A stretch of DNA of 64,000 nt from Nocardioides immobilis. GTDB taxonomy: Bacteria > Actinomycetota > Actinomycetes > Propionibacteriales > Nocardioidaceae. The notes under the pieces are model-generated. The model made no database searches and was not told the origin of the DNA. It saw nothing but the letters and a program-made list of their open reading frames with translations. Of this stretch, positions 32,414 through 44,407 are shown one piece after another. The translations under genes and the position numbers were made by a program. The stretch spans positions 153,183 through 217,182 of the forward strand of contig NZ_QXGH01000016.1 in assembly GCF_003515065.1 (NCBI RefSeq), written 5' to 3'. Each line of letters opens with the position of its first letter. Position 1 is the stretch's first letter.

Positions 32414-33913
32414 CTAGCCATGGACCAGATATCCCTCACCCACCATCGCGGCCAGCTCGGGGAGGTACTGCTCCTTCGTCGCTGCCGCGTCGAGTCCGAG
32501 CAGCTGCGCGACCGCGTCCAGGATCGCTCCGACGGGGAGCTCCCCGTCACACGCGCCGACCACCGCCGCGACGACGGTGTCGACCTGGCGAGCGCGCCGC
32601 AGCCCGCGCTGCTGACGGAGCAGGATGGTGGCCGGGTCCTCGGCGCCGACCGGGCCGACGGTCTCCTGACGGACGTCGGGGCGGACGACCAGGGTCGTGT
32701 CCGGGCCCACCTCGACGGCGCCGGCACGCGCCCAGTCCGCGACGGCGGGCGCGATGGGCTGCTCGACGTCGTACGGCCACTCGAGCACCTCGCGCCGGTT
32801 GTTGGTCGAGCCGGCCGAGACCCCGGTGCGGTGCAGGTTGATCCAGCCGAAGCCGATGCCGGCGACGCCCTGCTCCTCCAGCCAGGACAGCCATGCGTCG
32901 TACCTCGCGGTGTAGGCCGCCGGGGTCCCCGTACCGGTCGACGGGTGGTGGCCGGAGTCCTTCAGCCACAGCTCGACGTAGGCGGCCGGGTCGAGCACCT
33001 CCCGCTGCACGACGAGGGCGTCGCAGTCGTCGGGCAGCCAGTCGGCGAGCCGCTCGTCCCAGGGCCGGTCGGCCAGGATCGCCCAGTTGGCCAGCACCTG
33101 GCACCAGCCGCTGTCGGCGAGGTGGGCGGGGGCGGTGCGGACGACGTGCTCGACGGCCTGGTCGCCGGGCAGGCCCGAGTCGCGGTAGACCAGCCGGTCC
33201 TCCTGGCGACCGGTGGCGGGCGAGATCACGAACGGCGGGTTGGTGGTGATCAGGTCGAAGCGCTCGCCCGCGACGGGAGCGAAGAACGACCCGTCCCGTA
33301 CGTCGACCTGCCCGCCGACCTCGTTGAGCTCGGCGTTGAACCGCGCGAGGTCGAGCGCCCGCGGGTTGACGTCGGTGGCGACGACGCGATCCGCGTGTCC
33401 GGCGAGGTGGAGGGCCTGGACGCCGCAGCCGGTGCCGAGGTCCAGGGCCGAGGCGACGTCGTGCCGGAGGGTGAGCTGGGCGAGCGAGGTGGACGCCGGG
33501 CTGATCCCCAGCACGTAGTCCGTGGTCACCCGCTGCGGGGCGCCGTCCATGCCGGGCGTCAGGTCGCTGACGACCCACAGGTCGGGCGCGTCCTCGGTGC
33601 TGTACGGCCGGCAGTCGAGGCGGGCGGCGACCTCGCCGCCCGACTGCGTGAGCAGGCCGTCGGCGGCCAGGCGGTCGACCAACCCGGGCAGCGCCCGCTC
33701 CGCGTCGCTGAACGGCACCGTGCGCTGGAGCAGGAACAGCCGGACCAGCGTGGCCAGCGGACCGCCCCCGGCCGCCCGTCGCAGCGCGGGCGTGGTCTCG
33801 TTACGCGACAGCGCCGAATGCGCCTCGGCGCCGAGCAGCTCGGCGACCGCGTCATAGGTGAAGTCGGCCGCGAGCAGCGCGTCGCGGAGCGGGGCGGCCA
33901 GCGAGGGGGTCAG
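32414..33913 (-). CDS. Class I SAM-dependent methyltransferase, possible CTG start
   Basis: About 499 residues. A helical N-terminal domain precedes the methyltransferase core with DLGTGCGVQALHLAGHA and the N6/N5-methylase motif TTNPPFV, as in enzymes that methylate glutamine or nucleic-acid bases. There is no ATG, GTG or TTG in frame between the upstream gene and well inside the domain. The first plausible codon is CTG 33913, overlapping the preceding TGA as CTGA and preceded by GAGGTC. The exact substrate cannot be read from the sequence. Confidence 0.8.
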   Translation of the reverse strand: MTPSLAAPLRDALLAADFTYDAVAELLGAEAHSALSRNETTPALRRAAGGGPLATLVRLFLLQRTVPFSDAERALPGLVDRLAADGLLTQSGGEVAARLDCRPYSTEDAPDLWVVSDLTPGMDGAPQRVTTDYVLGISPASTSLAQLTLRHDVASALDLGTGCGVQALHLAGHADRVVATDVNPRALDLARFNAELNEVGGQVDVRDGSFFAPVAGERFDLITTNPPFVISPATGRQEDRLVYRDSGLPGDQAVEHVVRTAPAHLADSGWCQVLANWAILADRPWDERLADWLPDDCDALVVQREVLDPAAYVELWLKDSGHHPSTGTGTPAAYTARYDAWLSWLEEQGVAGIGFGWINLHRTGVSAGSTNNRREVLEWPYDVEQPIAPAVADWARAGAVEVGPDTTLVVRPDVRQETVGPVGAEDPATILLRQQRGLRRARQVDTVVAAVVGACDGELPVGAILDAVAQLLGLDAAATKEQYLPELAAMVGEGYLVHG

Positions 33914-35211
33914 CGGACCTCGATCTTCGGTGACCTCACGTAGAAGCAGCGGGCGCCGAGGGTCCACTTGCGGTCGACCTCGGCGTAGTACTTGCCCTTG
34001 GGCGCGCGCCTGGCCAGCTCCAGGGAGTACCGCCCGACAGCGGTCGTCTTGACGCTGCCCATGCTGCGATTGGGCCCGGCGACGGACCGGAAGACCGTGA
34101 CAGTACGCCGCGGCACGCACTGCTCGTAGTCGGCGCGGACGACACCGGCGAAACGCTTCTGCTTCGGCAGGTAGCGCAGGACCGCGGTCGTCGTCGACTG
34201 GGCGGGGCAGCCATTCGGGTCGAGGCCGTACTGCTCCTTGCACTGGTCGTCCAGGTAGCCCACGTGGTCACCATCGGGGTCGTAGCCCCTCGGGGTCCGG
34301 TCGCACACGTTCCCGCGGCCCTCGGTGCCGTCAGGCTGCCCCACGCTGCCCATCGGAAGGCTGTTGTCGATGAGCTTGTCGTCGTCCTCCTGACCGGGGT
34401 TGGCGACGATGGGGCAGTTGTCGACGTTGTCGTCGACGCCGTCGCCGTCGCTGTCGATGGCGAGCGGGTCCGAGGCGACGTTCTGCCACGACGGGTTGGC
34501 CTTGCCGACGCCGAGGATGTCGGCCTTGGCCTTGCCGAGGCCCAGCAACGAGTCCGCGTTGAGCGCGGCGCCGAAGTCCGCCGCCGGCTGGGTGGTGGCG
34601 CCGATCACCATGGGGACGCCCAGGCTGATGCCGGCATTCGCCAGCGCGCCCCGGGAGATGGCGAACGCAACGTGCGCACCGCCGTCGGCGCCGGCGTACT
34701 TGGTGCGGCTGGCCGCGGTGAGCGGCAGCGTGGAGACCACGGTGCCCTTCTCCGTCACCGGGCGGTTGGCGGTGTCGGCGGGTGCGCTGAAGAACGTCAC
34801 GGTGCCGGCGACCGGGTCGTAGCGCAGCGCACGCTCCCAGCCTCCGAGGTTGTTGTCGGTGTCGAACTGGATGACGTTGCCGCCAGCGGCACCGTCCGCC
34901 GGAAGTGCTGCGACGTGGAGGCGGAAGTAGGCGTGCAGCAGGTTGGCGTGCACGAACGCGACCGCGTCGCCGAGCGGTCCGCCTGCGGGGGTCAGGTCGA
35001 GGTAGCCGACACCGGCGTCGACCTCGCCCGCCCCGTCAGTGTGCGGAGCGGACGCCTTCTTGACCGGCAGCCAGGAAGGGCTCGTGGGGGCAGGGAACGT
35101 CGGCTCGACGGCGTGCGCGGCAGGTGATCCGACCACACCCAACCCGGCCGCCATCATCATCGCCACCGTGCCCAGACCCAGGGTCCGGACCGCCCCCATG
35201 CGCAACTTCAT
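33910..35211 (-). CDS. Secreted protein with thrombospondin type 3-like calcium repeats
   Basis: A 433-residue exported protein. The signal peptide ends near AAHAVE (about residue 35). A beta-rich domain follows, then the calcium-binding segment DSDGDGVDDNVDNCP and a related YDPDGDHVGYLDDQC. The last 100 residues form an Ig/fibronectin-like domain containing YSLELARRAPKGKYYAEV. ATG 35211 is used; GTG 35214 is possible. The stop overlaps the methyltransferase's putative CTG start. Function unknown, probably adhesion or envelope. Confidence 0.75.
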   Translation of the reverse strand: MKLRMGAVRTLGLGTVAMMMAAGLGVVGSPAAHAVEPTFPAPTSPSWLPVKKASAPHTDGAGEVDAGVGYLDLTPAGGPLGDAVAFVHANLLHAYFRLHVAALPADGAAGGNVIQFDTDNNLGGWERALRYDPVAGTVTFFSAPADTANRPVTEKGTVVSTLPLTAASRTKYAGADGGAHVAFAISRGALANAGISLGVPMVIGATTQPAADFGAALNADSLLGLGKAKADILGVGKANPSWQNVASDPLAIDSDGDGVDDNVDNCPIVANPGQEDDDKLIDNSLPMGSVGQPDGTEGRGNVCDRTPRGYDPDGDHVGYLDDQCKEQYGLDPNGCPAQSTTTAVLRYLPKQKRFAGVVRADYEQCVPRRTVTVFRSVAGPNRSMGSVKTTAVGRYSLELARRAPKGKYYAEVDRKWTLGARCFYVRSPKIEVR

Positions 35212-35330
35212 CACTCCACCGTCTCCCGATCAGCCCCACGCCTGCATGCGCGACGTCCCTCAGGCCGGATCGTATCCCGCGGATCGTGCCGCCGGACCGA
35301 GTTGTCCGACTCCGCCCGGCCGCGAAACGG

Positions 35331-35364
35331 ACCGGCCCGGCCCCCTCGCGGGAGCCGGGCCGGT
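35331..35364 (-). terminator. Hairpin terminator after hppA
   Basis: ACCGGCCCGGC (35331-35341) pairs perfectly with GCCGGGCCGGT (35354-35364). It starts 33 bp past the hppA stop on the minus strand. Confidence 0.75.
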
Positions 35365-35396
35365 GTGCCGGTGATGCGGTGTCGGTCAGGTGTCGG

Positions 35397-37682
<2,286 letters not shown>

Positions 37683-37754
37683 GCGTTTCCTCCAAGGGGG
37701 GAGATTCAGGGGTGGGTCGACAGACCCACCTCAGGGAACGCGCCGGAGTCTACG

Positions 37755-37780
37755 CACGGTGTGTTCCACAACACACCGTG
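37755..37780. terminator. Inverted repeat between the STAS gene and hppA
   Basis: CACGGTGTGTT (37755-37765) and AACACACCGTG (37770-37780) are perfect arms with a 4-bp spacer (CCAC). It lies 56 bp after the STAS stop and 73 bp before the hppA start on the minus strand. It may end the STAS transcript or act as an hppA operator. Confidence 0.6.
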
Positions 37781-37835
37781 GGTGTGACGCGGCTCACGCG
37801 CCGGGACGGAAAGTCGTCCCTGACGCCGATCGGCC

Positions 37836-38168
37836 TCAGGTCAGTGCAGCGTCGGCGGAGGCGTGGATGGTGAAGACCTTGGCCAGGCCGGTGATCCGGA
37901 AGATCTTGAGCAGGCGGTCCTGGTTGCACACGAGCTGGAGGGAACCGTCGTGGGCGCGGACCTTCTTGAGGCCCCCGACGAGCACGCCGAGGCCGGTCGA
38001 GTCGAGGAACTCGACCCGCTCCATGTCGATGACGATGTCGTAGTTGCCGGCGGCCACGAGCTCGGTGATGGTGTCGCGCAATTTGGGCGCGGTGTAGACG
38101 TCGATCTCTCCACCCACGGCAACGACGGTGCGCCCACCGACTTCGCGCGTTGAAAGTGTCAGGTCCAC
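37836..38168 (-). CDS. STAS-domain anti-sigma factor antagonist (BldG/RsbV-like)
   Basis: A 110-residue single STAS domain with [14 protein letters not shown] and the phosphorylatable serine in [15 protein letters not shown]. It should bind an anti-sigma kinase when unphosphorylated and so free a sigma factor. The position beside an MrfA-like helicase and near hppA resembles the bldG locus of Streptomyces. No anti-sigma kinase gene is adjacent here. GTG 38168 has GGGGA upstream. Confidence 0.9.
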   Translation of the reverse strand: MDLTLSTREVGGRTVVAVGGEIDVYTAPKLRDTITELVAAGNYDIVIDMERVEFLDSTGLGVLVGGLKKVRAHDGSLQLVCNQDRLLKIFRITGLAKVFTIHASADAALT

Positions 38169-38255
38169 GTGTCCATCCCCAGCAATCGCAGTTTCGTCGT
38201 CGATATCAAACCACGACCGGCCTAACCACGCACGAGCCCCCAGGGAGAGTGGGGA

Positions 38256-40628
38256 GTGTCGGACCCGGCGAGGACAATGGCAGCCATGACCATCTCCCCC
38301 GCCGTCGCGCGCCCGGGCCACGGCTCGGGTGTCGACCCGGTGGCGCTGGTCGAGCGGCTCGCCGCGGGCGCGACGAGGGCAGATCGGCTGACCCACCTGG
38401 AGCGGATCCCGGCCCGCCCGGCGGTCCCGGAGCCGTGGCCGGAGTGGGCGGACCAGAGCGTCGTGGCGGCGTACTCCTCCCGTGGTGTGGTGCAGCCCTG
38501 GCGCCACCAGGTCCGCGCCGCCGGGCACGCCCACGCCGGCCAGCACGTCGTCGTGGCCACGGGCACCGCCTCCGGCAAATCGCTGGCCTACCTGCTGCCG
38601 GCGCTGACGGCGATCCGGGCCGGACGCGGACCGCGCGGGCAGCGGGGCTCGAGCACCCTCTACCTCGCGCCGACGAAGGCGCTCGCCCAGGACCAGCGCG
38701 CGTCGATCGCGGCACTCGGGCTCGACGTACGGGTGGCAACGCACGACGGCGACAGCACCCAGGAGCAGCGCGACTGGACCCGCGACCACGCGGAGTACGT
38801 CCTCACCAACCCCGACATGCTGCACCGCTCGCTGCTGCCCGCCCACGACCGCTGGGCGCGGTTCTTCGCGACCGTCGACTTCGTCGTCGTCGACGAGTGC
38901 CACCACTACCGCGGGGTGTTCGGCGCCCACGTCGCGCAGGTGCTGCGGCGGCTGCGCCGGGTGTGTGCGGCGCACGGCGCCTCGCCCACCTTCGTCCTGG
39001 CGTCGGCGACGGTGGCGGAGCCGGAGGTGGCCGCGCGGAGGCTCACCGGTCTCGACGTCGCGGCCGTCACCGACGACGACTCGCCGCGGGGCGAGGTCGC
39101 GGTCGGGCTGTGGGAGCCACCGCTGACGTCGTACGCCGGGGAGCAGGGCGCGCCCGTACGCCGACCGGCGGCCGCCGAGACCGCCGACCTGCTGGCCGAC
39201 CTCGTGGTCGAGGGGGTGCGGACGCTCGCGTTCGTGCGGTCTCGCCGCGGCGTCGAGCAGGTGGCGCGGCGGGCTTCGGACCTGCTCGCCGAGGTCGACC
39301 CCGCGCTCGCGGCACGGGTCGACTCCTACCGCGGCGGCTACCTGCCCGAGGAGCGGCGGGCGCTGGAGGACGACCTGCGGAGTGGGCGGCTGCTCGGCAT
39401 GGCAGCGACCAACGCGCTCGAGCTCGGCATCGACGTCAGCGGACTCGACGCGGTCCTCGTCACCGGCTACCCGGGCACGCGCTCGGCGTTCTGGCAGCAG
39501 GTCGGCCGGGCCGGACGCACGGGCGGCGGCGCGCTCGGCATGCTCATCGCCCGCGACGACCCGCTCGACACCTACCTCGTGCACCACCCCGAGGCACTGC
39601 TCGGCCGGCCGGTCGAGGGCATCGTGTTCGACCCCGACAATCCCTACGTGCTGGGCCCGCACCTGTGCGCGGCGGCGCAGGAGCTGCCGATCACCCTGGC
39701 CGACCTCGCGCTGTTCGGGCCGACCGCCCGCGGCTTGCTCGACGACCTGGTCGAGGCCGGGCTGCTGCGCCGCCGCCCGCAGGGCTGGTTCTGGACCGAC
39801 CGCCGAAGGGCGGCCGACCTCGCCGACATCCGCTCGACCGGCGGTGCCCAGGTCCAGCTGGTGGAGGGCGGGACCGGCCGCGTGGTCGGCACCGTCGACG
39901 GTGGCCGGGCGCACGCCACGGCCCACATCGGCGCCATCTACGTCCACCGCGGCGAGACCTGGCAGGTCGAGCACCTCGACCTCGACGAGCACGTGGCCGA
40001 GATCCGGCAGACCGATGTCGACTACACGACCACCGCCCGCGACGTCGCCGACATCACGATCGTCGAGGAGCGCGACCACCAGCGGTGGGGCGGGTGCCGG
40101 GTGTCGTTCGGGTCGGTCGACGTGAGCAACCAGGTGACGTCGTACCTCCGGCGGCGCAGCCGCACCGGTGAGGTGATCGACGAGACCCCGCTCGACCTCC
40201 CGGTCCGCAGCCTGCGCACCAGCGCCGTCTGGTGGACGGTGCCCGACGACGTCCTCGAGGCGACCGGTCTCGACCGCGCGGACCTGCCCGGGGCGGCGCA
40301 CGCCGCCGAGCACTGCTCGATCGGGCTGCTCCCGCTGTTCGCGACGTGCGACCGGTGGGACATCGGCGGCGTCTCCACCGCCCGCCACCCCGACACCGGG
40401 GTGCTCACCGTGTTCGTCCACGACGGGCACCCAGGCGGGGCGGGCTTCGCCGAACGGGGCTACGCGACAGCCCGCGAGTGGCTCACCGCGACCCGCGCCA
40501 CGATCGCCGCCTGCGAGTGCGTGAGCGGCTGCCCGTCCTGCATCCAGTCGCCCAAGTGCGGCAACGGCAACGACCCGCTCGACAAGGACGGCGCGGTCCT
40601 GCTGCTCGACGCGTTGCTCGCTGGTTGA
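38256..40628 (+). CDS. DEAD/DEAH helicase with DUF1998 (MrfA/YprA-like)
   Basis: A 790-residue superfamily 2 helicase. Motif I is [12 protein letters not shown], motif [12 protein letters not shown], motif III ASAT, and the C-terminal helicase domain has [16 protein letters not shown] and [10 protein letters not shown]. The C-terminal four-cysteine cluster [19 protein letters not shown] is the zinc site of MrfA, which repairs mitomycin-type damage in Bacillus. GTG 38256 is preceded by GGGAGAG; ATG 38277 or 38286 are alternatives. Divergent from the STAS gene. Confidence 0.9.
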   Translation: MSDPARTMAAMTISPAVARPGHGSGVDPVALVERLAAGATRADRLTHLERIPARPAVPEPWPEWADQSVVAAYSSRGVVQPWRHQVRAAGHAHAGQHVVVATGTASGKSLAYLLPALTAIRAGRGPRGQRGSSTLYLAPTKALAQDQRASIAALGLDVRVATHDGDSTQEQRDWTRDHAEYVLTNPDMLHRSLLPAHDRWARFFATVDFVVVDECHHYRGVFGAHVAQVLRRLRRVCAAHGASPTFVLASATVAEPEVAARRLTGLDVAAVTDDDSPRGEVAVGLWEPPLTSYAGEQGAPVRRPAAAETADLLADLVVEGVRTLAFVRSRRGVEQVARRASDLLAEVDPALAARVDSYRGGYLPEERRALEDDLRSGRLLGMAATNALELGIDVSGLDAVLVTGYPGTRSAFWQQVGRAGRTGGGALGMLIARDDPLDTYLVHHPEALLGRPVEGIVFDPDNPYVLGPHLCAAAQELPITLADLALFGPTARGLLDDLVEAGLLRRRPQGWFWTDRRRAADLADIRSTGGAQVQLVEGGTGRVVGTVDGGRAHATAHIGAIYVHRGETWQVEHLDLDEHVAEIRQTDVDYTTTARDVADITIVEERDHQRWGGCRVSFGSVDVSNQVTSYLRRRSRTGEVIDETPLDLPVRSLRTSAVWWTVPDDVLEATGLDRADLPGAAHAAEHCSIGLLPLFATCDRWDIGGVSTARHPDTGVLTVFVHDGHPGGAGFAERGYATAREWLTATRATIAACECVSGCPSCIQSPKCGNGNDPLDKDGAVLLLDALLAG

Positions 40629-40652
40629 GCCGAGCGGGACTACTCTCCCGCC

Positions 40653-40973
40653 ATGGTGATCTTCGGTCTGGTCCTGGTCGCCCTCGGCGCCGCCATCGTC
40701 GCGCTCGGGCTGTTCACCTCCGAGGTGAAGTTCGAGGACAACGAGGCGACGGTCGAGATCGCGAACGTCAACCTCTCGACCGAGGGGCTGTTCCTCGCCG
40801 GCGTCATCGCCGGGGCCCTGATCCTCGTCGGCCTGTGGGCCATCAAGCTCGGCGCCAAGATGGGCTGGAGGCACCGCAAGGAGCAGAGGCGCCTCAACGA
40901 GCTGTCGGAGAAGCTCGACAGGGCTGACCTCGAGCGGCGCCGCCAGGACGACGACGACAGCACCACCACCTAA
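40653..40973 (+). CDS. Two-helix membrane protein of unknown function
   Basis: A 106-residue protein with membrane helices at residues 2-20 and 46-68 and a basic, then acidic, C-terminal tail ([18 protein letters not shown]). It lies 24 bp downstream of the helicase and is probably in its transcript. The last four bases overlap the convergent TadE-like gene. Not recognised. Confidence 0.65.
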   Translation: MVIFGLVLVALGAAIVALGLFTSEVKFEDNEATVEIANVNLSTEGLFLAGVIAGALILVGLWAIKLGAKMGWRHRKEQRRLNELSEKLDRADLERRRQDDDDSTTT

Positions 40974-41320
40974 CCCTCGGCCGGACCGGCCCGGGCGGCC
41001 GCCGAGAGGTCGTGGGTCTGGCCCAGCCAACGCGGGCCGGGCACCTCGACCTCGACCGTGACGTCCACTCCGTCGGTCGCGCACCGGGTCAGGTCGGCGC
41101 CGTTGTCGGCGGCGACCGATCCGGCCGCGGCACACGGGTCGGCGCCGTCGCGGGCCGCGACCGCCCCGGCCAGCGCGGCGAGATCGGCGGCGGCCTGGGC
41201 CGAGCGGTGGGCGGTGACCATCGCGGCGACCACGGCCAGCGCGCAGCCGATGAGCAGGAGCACGCCGAGGCAGGCAGTGACGAGCACCGTGGCCGCACCA
41301 CGATCGGGCCGGACGCTCAC
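40970..41320 (-). CDS. TadE-like secretion/DNA translocation protein (TIGR03816 type)
   Basis: A 116-residue protein with an N-terminal [20 protein letters not shown] pseudopilin-like segment, a type typically encoded last in actinobacterial tad loci. The GTG start overlaps the TadE stop (GTGA). Probably a minor component of the Flp/Tad pilus. Confidence 0.8.
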   Translation of the reverse strand: MSVRPDRGAATVLVTACLGVLLLIGCALAVVAAMVTAHRSAQAAADLAALAGAVAARDGADPCAAAGSVAADNGADLTRCATDGVDVTVEVEVPGPRWLGQTHDLSAAARAGPAEG

Positions 41321-41679
41321 GGCTCCTCCTCCGCGACCGCGACCGCCTCGGCACTGACGTCGGCGCCCGGGAGGAAGCCGAAGAGACCGCCCGGGCCGGC
41401 CACGTGACCCGCCGCCCGGACGACCACCCGGCCGTCGCGGGCGACCACGGCCACCCGCACGCCGTCGGGCGCGACCCGCTCACCGACCGCGACCGCCGCC
41501 CCTTCGTCGTCGCCCCGCGCCACCGCCCGCGCCGTCTCGCGGGCGGCGTCGACGGTCCGCACCTGGGCGGCCCCGACGGAGAGCAGCCACACCAGCCCGA
41601 CGGTGACCGCCATCAGCACCGGCAGCCCGAGCGCCAGCTCGGCGGTCACCGCACCCCGGGCGTCCCGGACCCGGGTCAT
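41317..41679 (-). CDS. TadE-family pseudopilin
   Basis: A 120-residue protein with the TadE-like N-terminus [19 protein letters not shown], a short basic leader followed by a glutamate in the hydrophobic stretch. In tad systems it is cleaved by the prepilin peptidase and assembles as a minor pilin. The start overlaps the DUF4244 stop (ATGA). Confidence 0.85.
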   Translation of the reverse strand: MTRVRDARGAVTAELALGLPVLMAVTVGLVWLLSVGAAQVRTVDAARETARAVARGDDEGAAVAVGERVAPDGVRVAVVARDGRVVVRAAGHVAGPGGLFGFLPGADVSAEAVAVAEEEP

Positions 41680-41864
41680 CCGATGCCGAGCAGTCCGAAG
41701 ACGTGGTCGAAGAGGGTCCGCAGCATCCGGTCACCGAAGCCGCCGGTGAGCAGCTTGTAGAGCAGCCCGGCGAGACCGGCGCCGGCCGCCGTGCCGACGG
41801 CGTACTCGGCGGTGGTGATGCCGCGCTGATCGGTGCGGCGCTGCAGGGTCGTGGGTCGGGACAT
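41676..41864 (-). CDS. Flp-like prepilin (DUF4244)
   Basis: A 62-residue protein with a basic leader (MSRPTTLQRRTDQR) and the prepilin motif G-I-T-T-A-E-Y followed by a hydrophobic helix, as in Flp major pilins. GGAGG lies before ATG 41864. It starts the tadE block but is separated from tadC by an unrelated gene. Confidence 0.85.
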   Translation of the reverse strand: MSRPTTLQRRTDQRGITTAEYAVGTAAGAGLAGLLYKLLTGGFGDRMLRTLFDHVFGLLGIG

Positions 41865-42034
41865 GAAGGCCTCCTGGTCCGGGGCGGGACGCCCGATGCG
41901 GCCCGCCGACGGAGGAGAGCCTGCGGGACCGGACCGGCCCGCCCGGTACGACGTGCGGCGGCCTGTGGAGAGCTCGCGCGTGTCGCACCCGCCTGTGGAG
42001 GGTTGGTGGGCTCTGCGACGCCCGCGGCGCGCTG

Positions 42035-42811
42035 TCAGTCGAAGCCCAGCTCGACGACTCCGATGGTGAGGTCGCGGAAGTGCATGTCGGTCGGGTCCTC
42101 CCGGCACGCGAGGGCCACCGTGTGCGTGCCTGCCGAGAGCGGGATCACGTTGATGATCGACGCCATGCCGACGGGCGAGTCCCACTCGGTCGCGAGGTTC
42201 ACGGGCTCCAGCCGGTTGACGCCGTCGACCTTCGTCCTGCACTCGCCGACGGCGAGGCCCGAGTCGGAGTCGAACGAGCCATGGCTGCCGCCGCCCCCGT
42301 AGACCACCAGCACGTCCATCGCCCGGCCGAGCGCGAAGGTCACGGTCAGGCAGTCCCTGAACGAGTTGTCCGAGGGGGTGTCGCAGAGGTCCCGGTAGGC
42401 GTCGTGCCCGTCGAACCCGCCCAGGGTCGACTCGGTGATGTCGAGGCCCGTCAAGGTTCCGTCCGAGACCTCGCTGCCCTGAATGGCGTTGGTGGCGATC
42501 TCGAAGGGCGAGGTGGGCGTGGCCCTGGAGATGTCAAGGCCGACGAACGCGAGCGGATTCAGCTCGCTCGCTCCCACGGATCCCGGAGCGAGGTCCGCAG
42601 CCCCGAGTCCGCCGCCCCTCTGGGTGTCGTCGCGAACGTCGGCGCTGCGAACCTGGCCGTTCCGGACGTCGATCGAGCGAACCGATTCGTCGATGATGTC
42701 CTCCGAGCCGACGGTGCCGACCGCGTAGGCAGCGCCGCCGCCGAGGACGAGGAACAGGGACAGCGCCCCCATCCATTGGTTGGTGAGGTGCGAGCCAAGT
42801 CGCCGGAGCAT
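42035..42811 (-). CDS. Secreted protein with SxD-V repeat region, inside the tad cluster
   Basis: A 258-residue exported or anchored protein with hydrophobic segment GALSLFLVLGGGAAYAVG. Short repeats follow of the pattern I-D-x-S-V-R-S-I-D-V-R-N-G and V-R-S-A-D-V, then a cysteine-containing beta-rich domain. Proteins of this type occur widely in actinobacteria without a known function. It splits the tad genes, with 94 bp to tadC and 170 bp to the flp gene, so it probably has its own promoter. Confidence 0.7.
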   Translation of the reverse strand: MLRRLGSHLTNQWMGALSLFLVLGGGAAYAVGTVGSEDIIDESVRSIDVRNGQVRSADVRDDTQRGGGLGAADLAPGSVGASELNPLAFVGLDISRATPTSPFEIATNAIQGSEVSDGTLTGLDITESTLGGFDGHDAYRDLCDTPSDNSFRDCLTVTFALGRAMDVLVVYGGGGSHGSFDSDSGLAVGECRTKVDGVNRLEPVNLATEWDSPVGMASIINVIPLSAGTHTVALACREDPTDMHFRDLTIGVVELGFD

Positions 42812-42905
42812 GTTTCCCCCTCGGGAGCAGTGATGACTCGCCCCGAGGACGCGCGGATGCGCGCGTGAGTCCTTACCAGCAGGCTAGATCCGGGAAGGCC
42901 GCACG

Positions 42906-43634
42906 TCACCACGTGATCGTGCGCGCGAGCCCGGCGACGAGCGGCACGATGCCGAGCAGGAGGAAGGCAGGCAGCAGGCACACGCCGAGCGGCACCGCGG
43001 CCCGGACCCCGACCGCGCGTGCCCGGTCCTCGACGTCGGCACGGGCCCGGCGGGCGAGCTCCTCGGACAGCCGGTCGACCGCGGCCACGACGGGGGCACC
43101 GGAGCGATGGGCGCGGGCCATCGTCCGCCCGAGCGGCCCGATCGCCGGGTCGTCGGCCAGCGCGGACCAGACAGTCAGCGGATCGCCGCCCAGGGCGAGC
43201 CGGGCGGCGACCGGGCCCAGGAGGTCGGCAGCGGCACCCGGCAGGGCGCGGCAGACCACGTCGATCGCGGCGCCCGGGGCGGCACCCGAGCGCAGTGCCG
43301 CACCGAGCAGGGTGACGACGTGCGGCAGGTCGCGTCGTACCTCCTCGCGCCGGAGGCGCACTGCCCGCGGCTCGATGCGGCCCGCCACCACCCAGGTCGC
43401 CACCCCGACGACGAGACCGGCGAGCGGGGCGGCGGGACCGCCGAGGAGTACGGCGGCGCCCGCGCCGGCCAGGAGCGCGCACGGGACCCGCCAACGGCGC
43501 AGCCCTCCCGGGCGGTCGCCACCCGGAGCCGAGCGCGGCGGCGGGACCGCCACCACCGGGAGCCGCGGCGCGCCGGGAACCGCGAGGGCGACCGCGACCG
43601 CCGCCAGTCCCGCCGCCACGAGGACCACGGTCAC
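42906..43634 (-). CDS. tadC: TadC-like pilus assembly membrane protein (GspF domain)
   Basis: A 242-residue protein with membrane helices near both ends and a central type II secretion F domain (VTLLGAALRSGAAPGAAID, MARAHRSGAPVVAAV). GTG 43634 overlaps the tadB stop (GTGA). With TadB it forms the inner-membrane platform for Flp pilus assembly. Confidence 0.85.
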   Translation of the reverse strand: MTVVLVAAGLAAVAVALAVPGAPRLPVVAVPPPRSAPGGDRPGGLRRWRVPCALLAGAGAAVLLGGPAAPLAGLVVGVATWVVAGRIEPRAVRLRREEVRRDLPHVVTLLGAALRSGAAPGAAIDVVCRALPGAAADLLGPVAARLALGGDPLTVWSALADDPAIGPLGRTMARAHRSGAPVVAAVDRLSEELARRARADVEDRARAVGVRAAVPLGVCLLPAFLLLGIVPLVAGLARTITW

Positions 43635-44407
43635 CTCCCCCGCTCGACGTCGCGGGCGAGTGCCTCGATCCACGCGAGGCCTGCGATCCCGCACCCCACG
43701 CCGCCGGCAAGGCACCCGAGCCCGACCGGGTGGCCCAGCAGGAACCCCCACGGATCGGCGCCGGCGCCACTGCCCATCAGCAGCGCCACCAGCGGCAGGC
43801 AGGCGACCAGGCGTGCGGTCGCCCGTGCGGAGGCCAGCTCCCCTGTGACCACCCGCCGGGTCTGCTCGGCGTCGCGCAGCTCCTGCGCGACCCGGCCCAG
43901 GGCGTCGGCGAGCCCGTGCCCCGTGCGGTGGGCAACCTGCCAGGCGGCGGCCACGACCCGCAGGTCACCCGCCCCCGGGCCTGCGGCCAGCTCCCGGAAC
44001 GCGCCCGGCACGTCGCCGCCAGCGGCGGCGGAACGGGTCACCGGTAGCAGCGCCGGCCACTCGCCGGCGACCCGTTCGAGGGCGACGGTCGCGGTCTGCC
44101 CGGCGGCCAGCTCGGCCTGCAGGCCGTCGCACAGCTCCACCACCCGGGACCGGACCCGCGCCGCGGCCCGGTCCGCACGGTGCCGCGCTACGAGCCGGCC
44201 CGCTGCGAGCGCGGCCGCACCGGCCACCGCACCGAGCACCAGCAGCCGCGGCTCGTCGGCCAGCCACCACCCGGCGCCGCACAGTCCGAGGCCGCCGACG
44301 ACGTACGACGACCCCCGCCGACCTCGCCGCCCCCGGCCCAGCGCGGCCCGGGGTGGTGCCAGCAGCAGCGCCGCGCACCCGGCCAGCACGCAGGCGATCC
44401 CGGTCAC
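43631..44407 (-). CDS. tadB: TadB-like pilus assembly membrane protein (GspF domain)
   Basis: A 258-residue membrane protein with the GspF-type stretch LCDGLQAELAAGQTATVAL and WQVAHRTGHGLADALGRVA between hydrophobic helices. It overlaps tadA upstream and tadC downstream by four bases each. Confidence 0.85.
   Translation of the reverse strand: MTGIACVLAGCAALLLAPPRAALGRGRRGRRGSSYVVGGLGLCGAGWWLADEPRLLVLGAVAGAAALAAGRLVARHRADRAAARVRSRVVELCDGLQAELAAGQTATVALERVAGEWPALLPVTRSAAAGGDVPGAFRELAAGPGAGDLRVVAAAWQVAHRTGHGLADALGRVAQELRDAEQTRRVVTGELASARATARLVACLPLVALLMGSGAGADPWGFLLGHPVGLGCLAGGVGCGIAGLAWIEALARDVERGR

Noticed and set aside
37836..41483. A 1215-residue minus-strand open frame
   Set aside because: Only the last 110 residues (STAS domain) look like protein. 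The rest is the antisense of the helicase gene and is compositionally biased.
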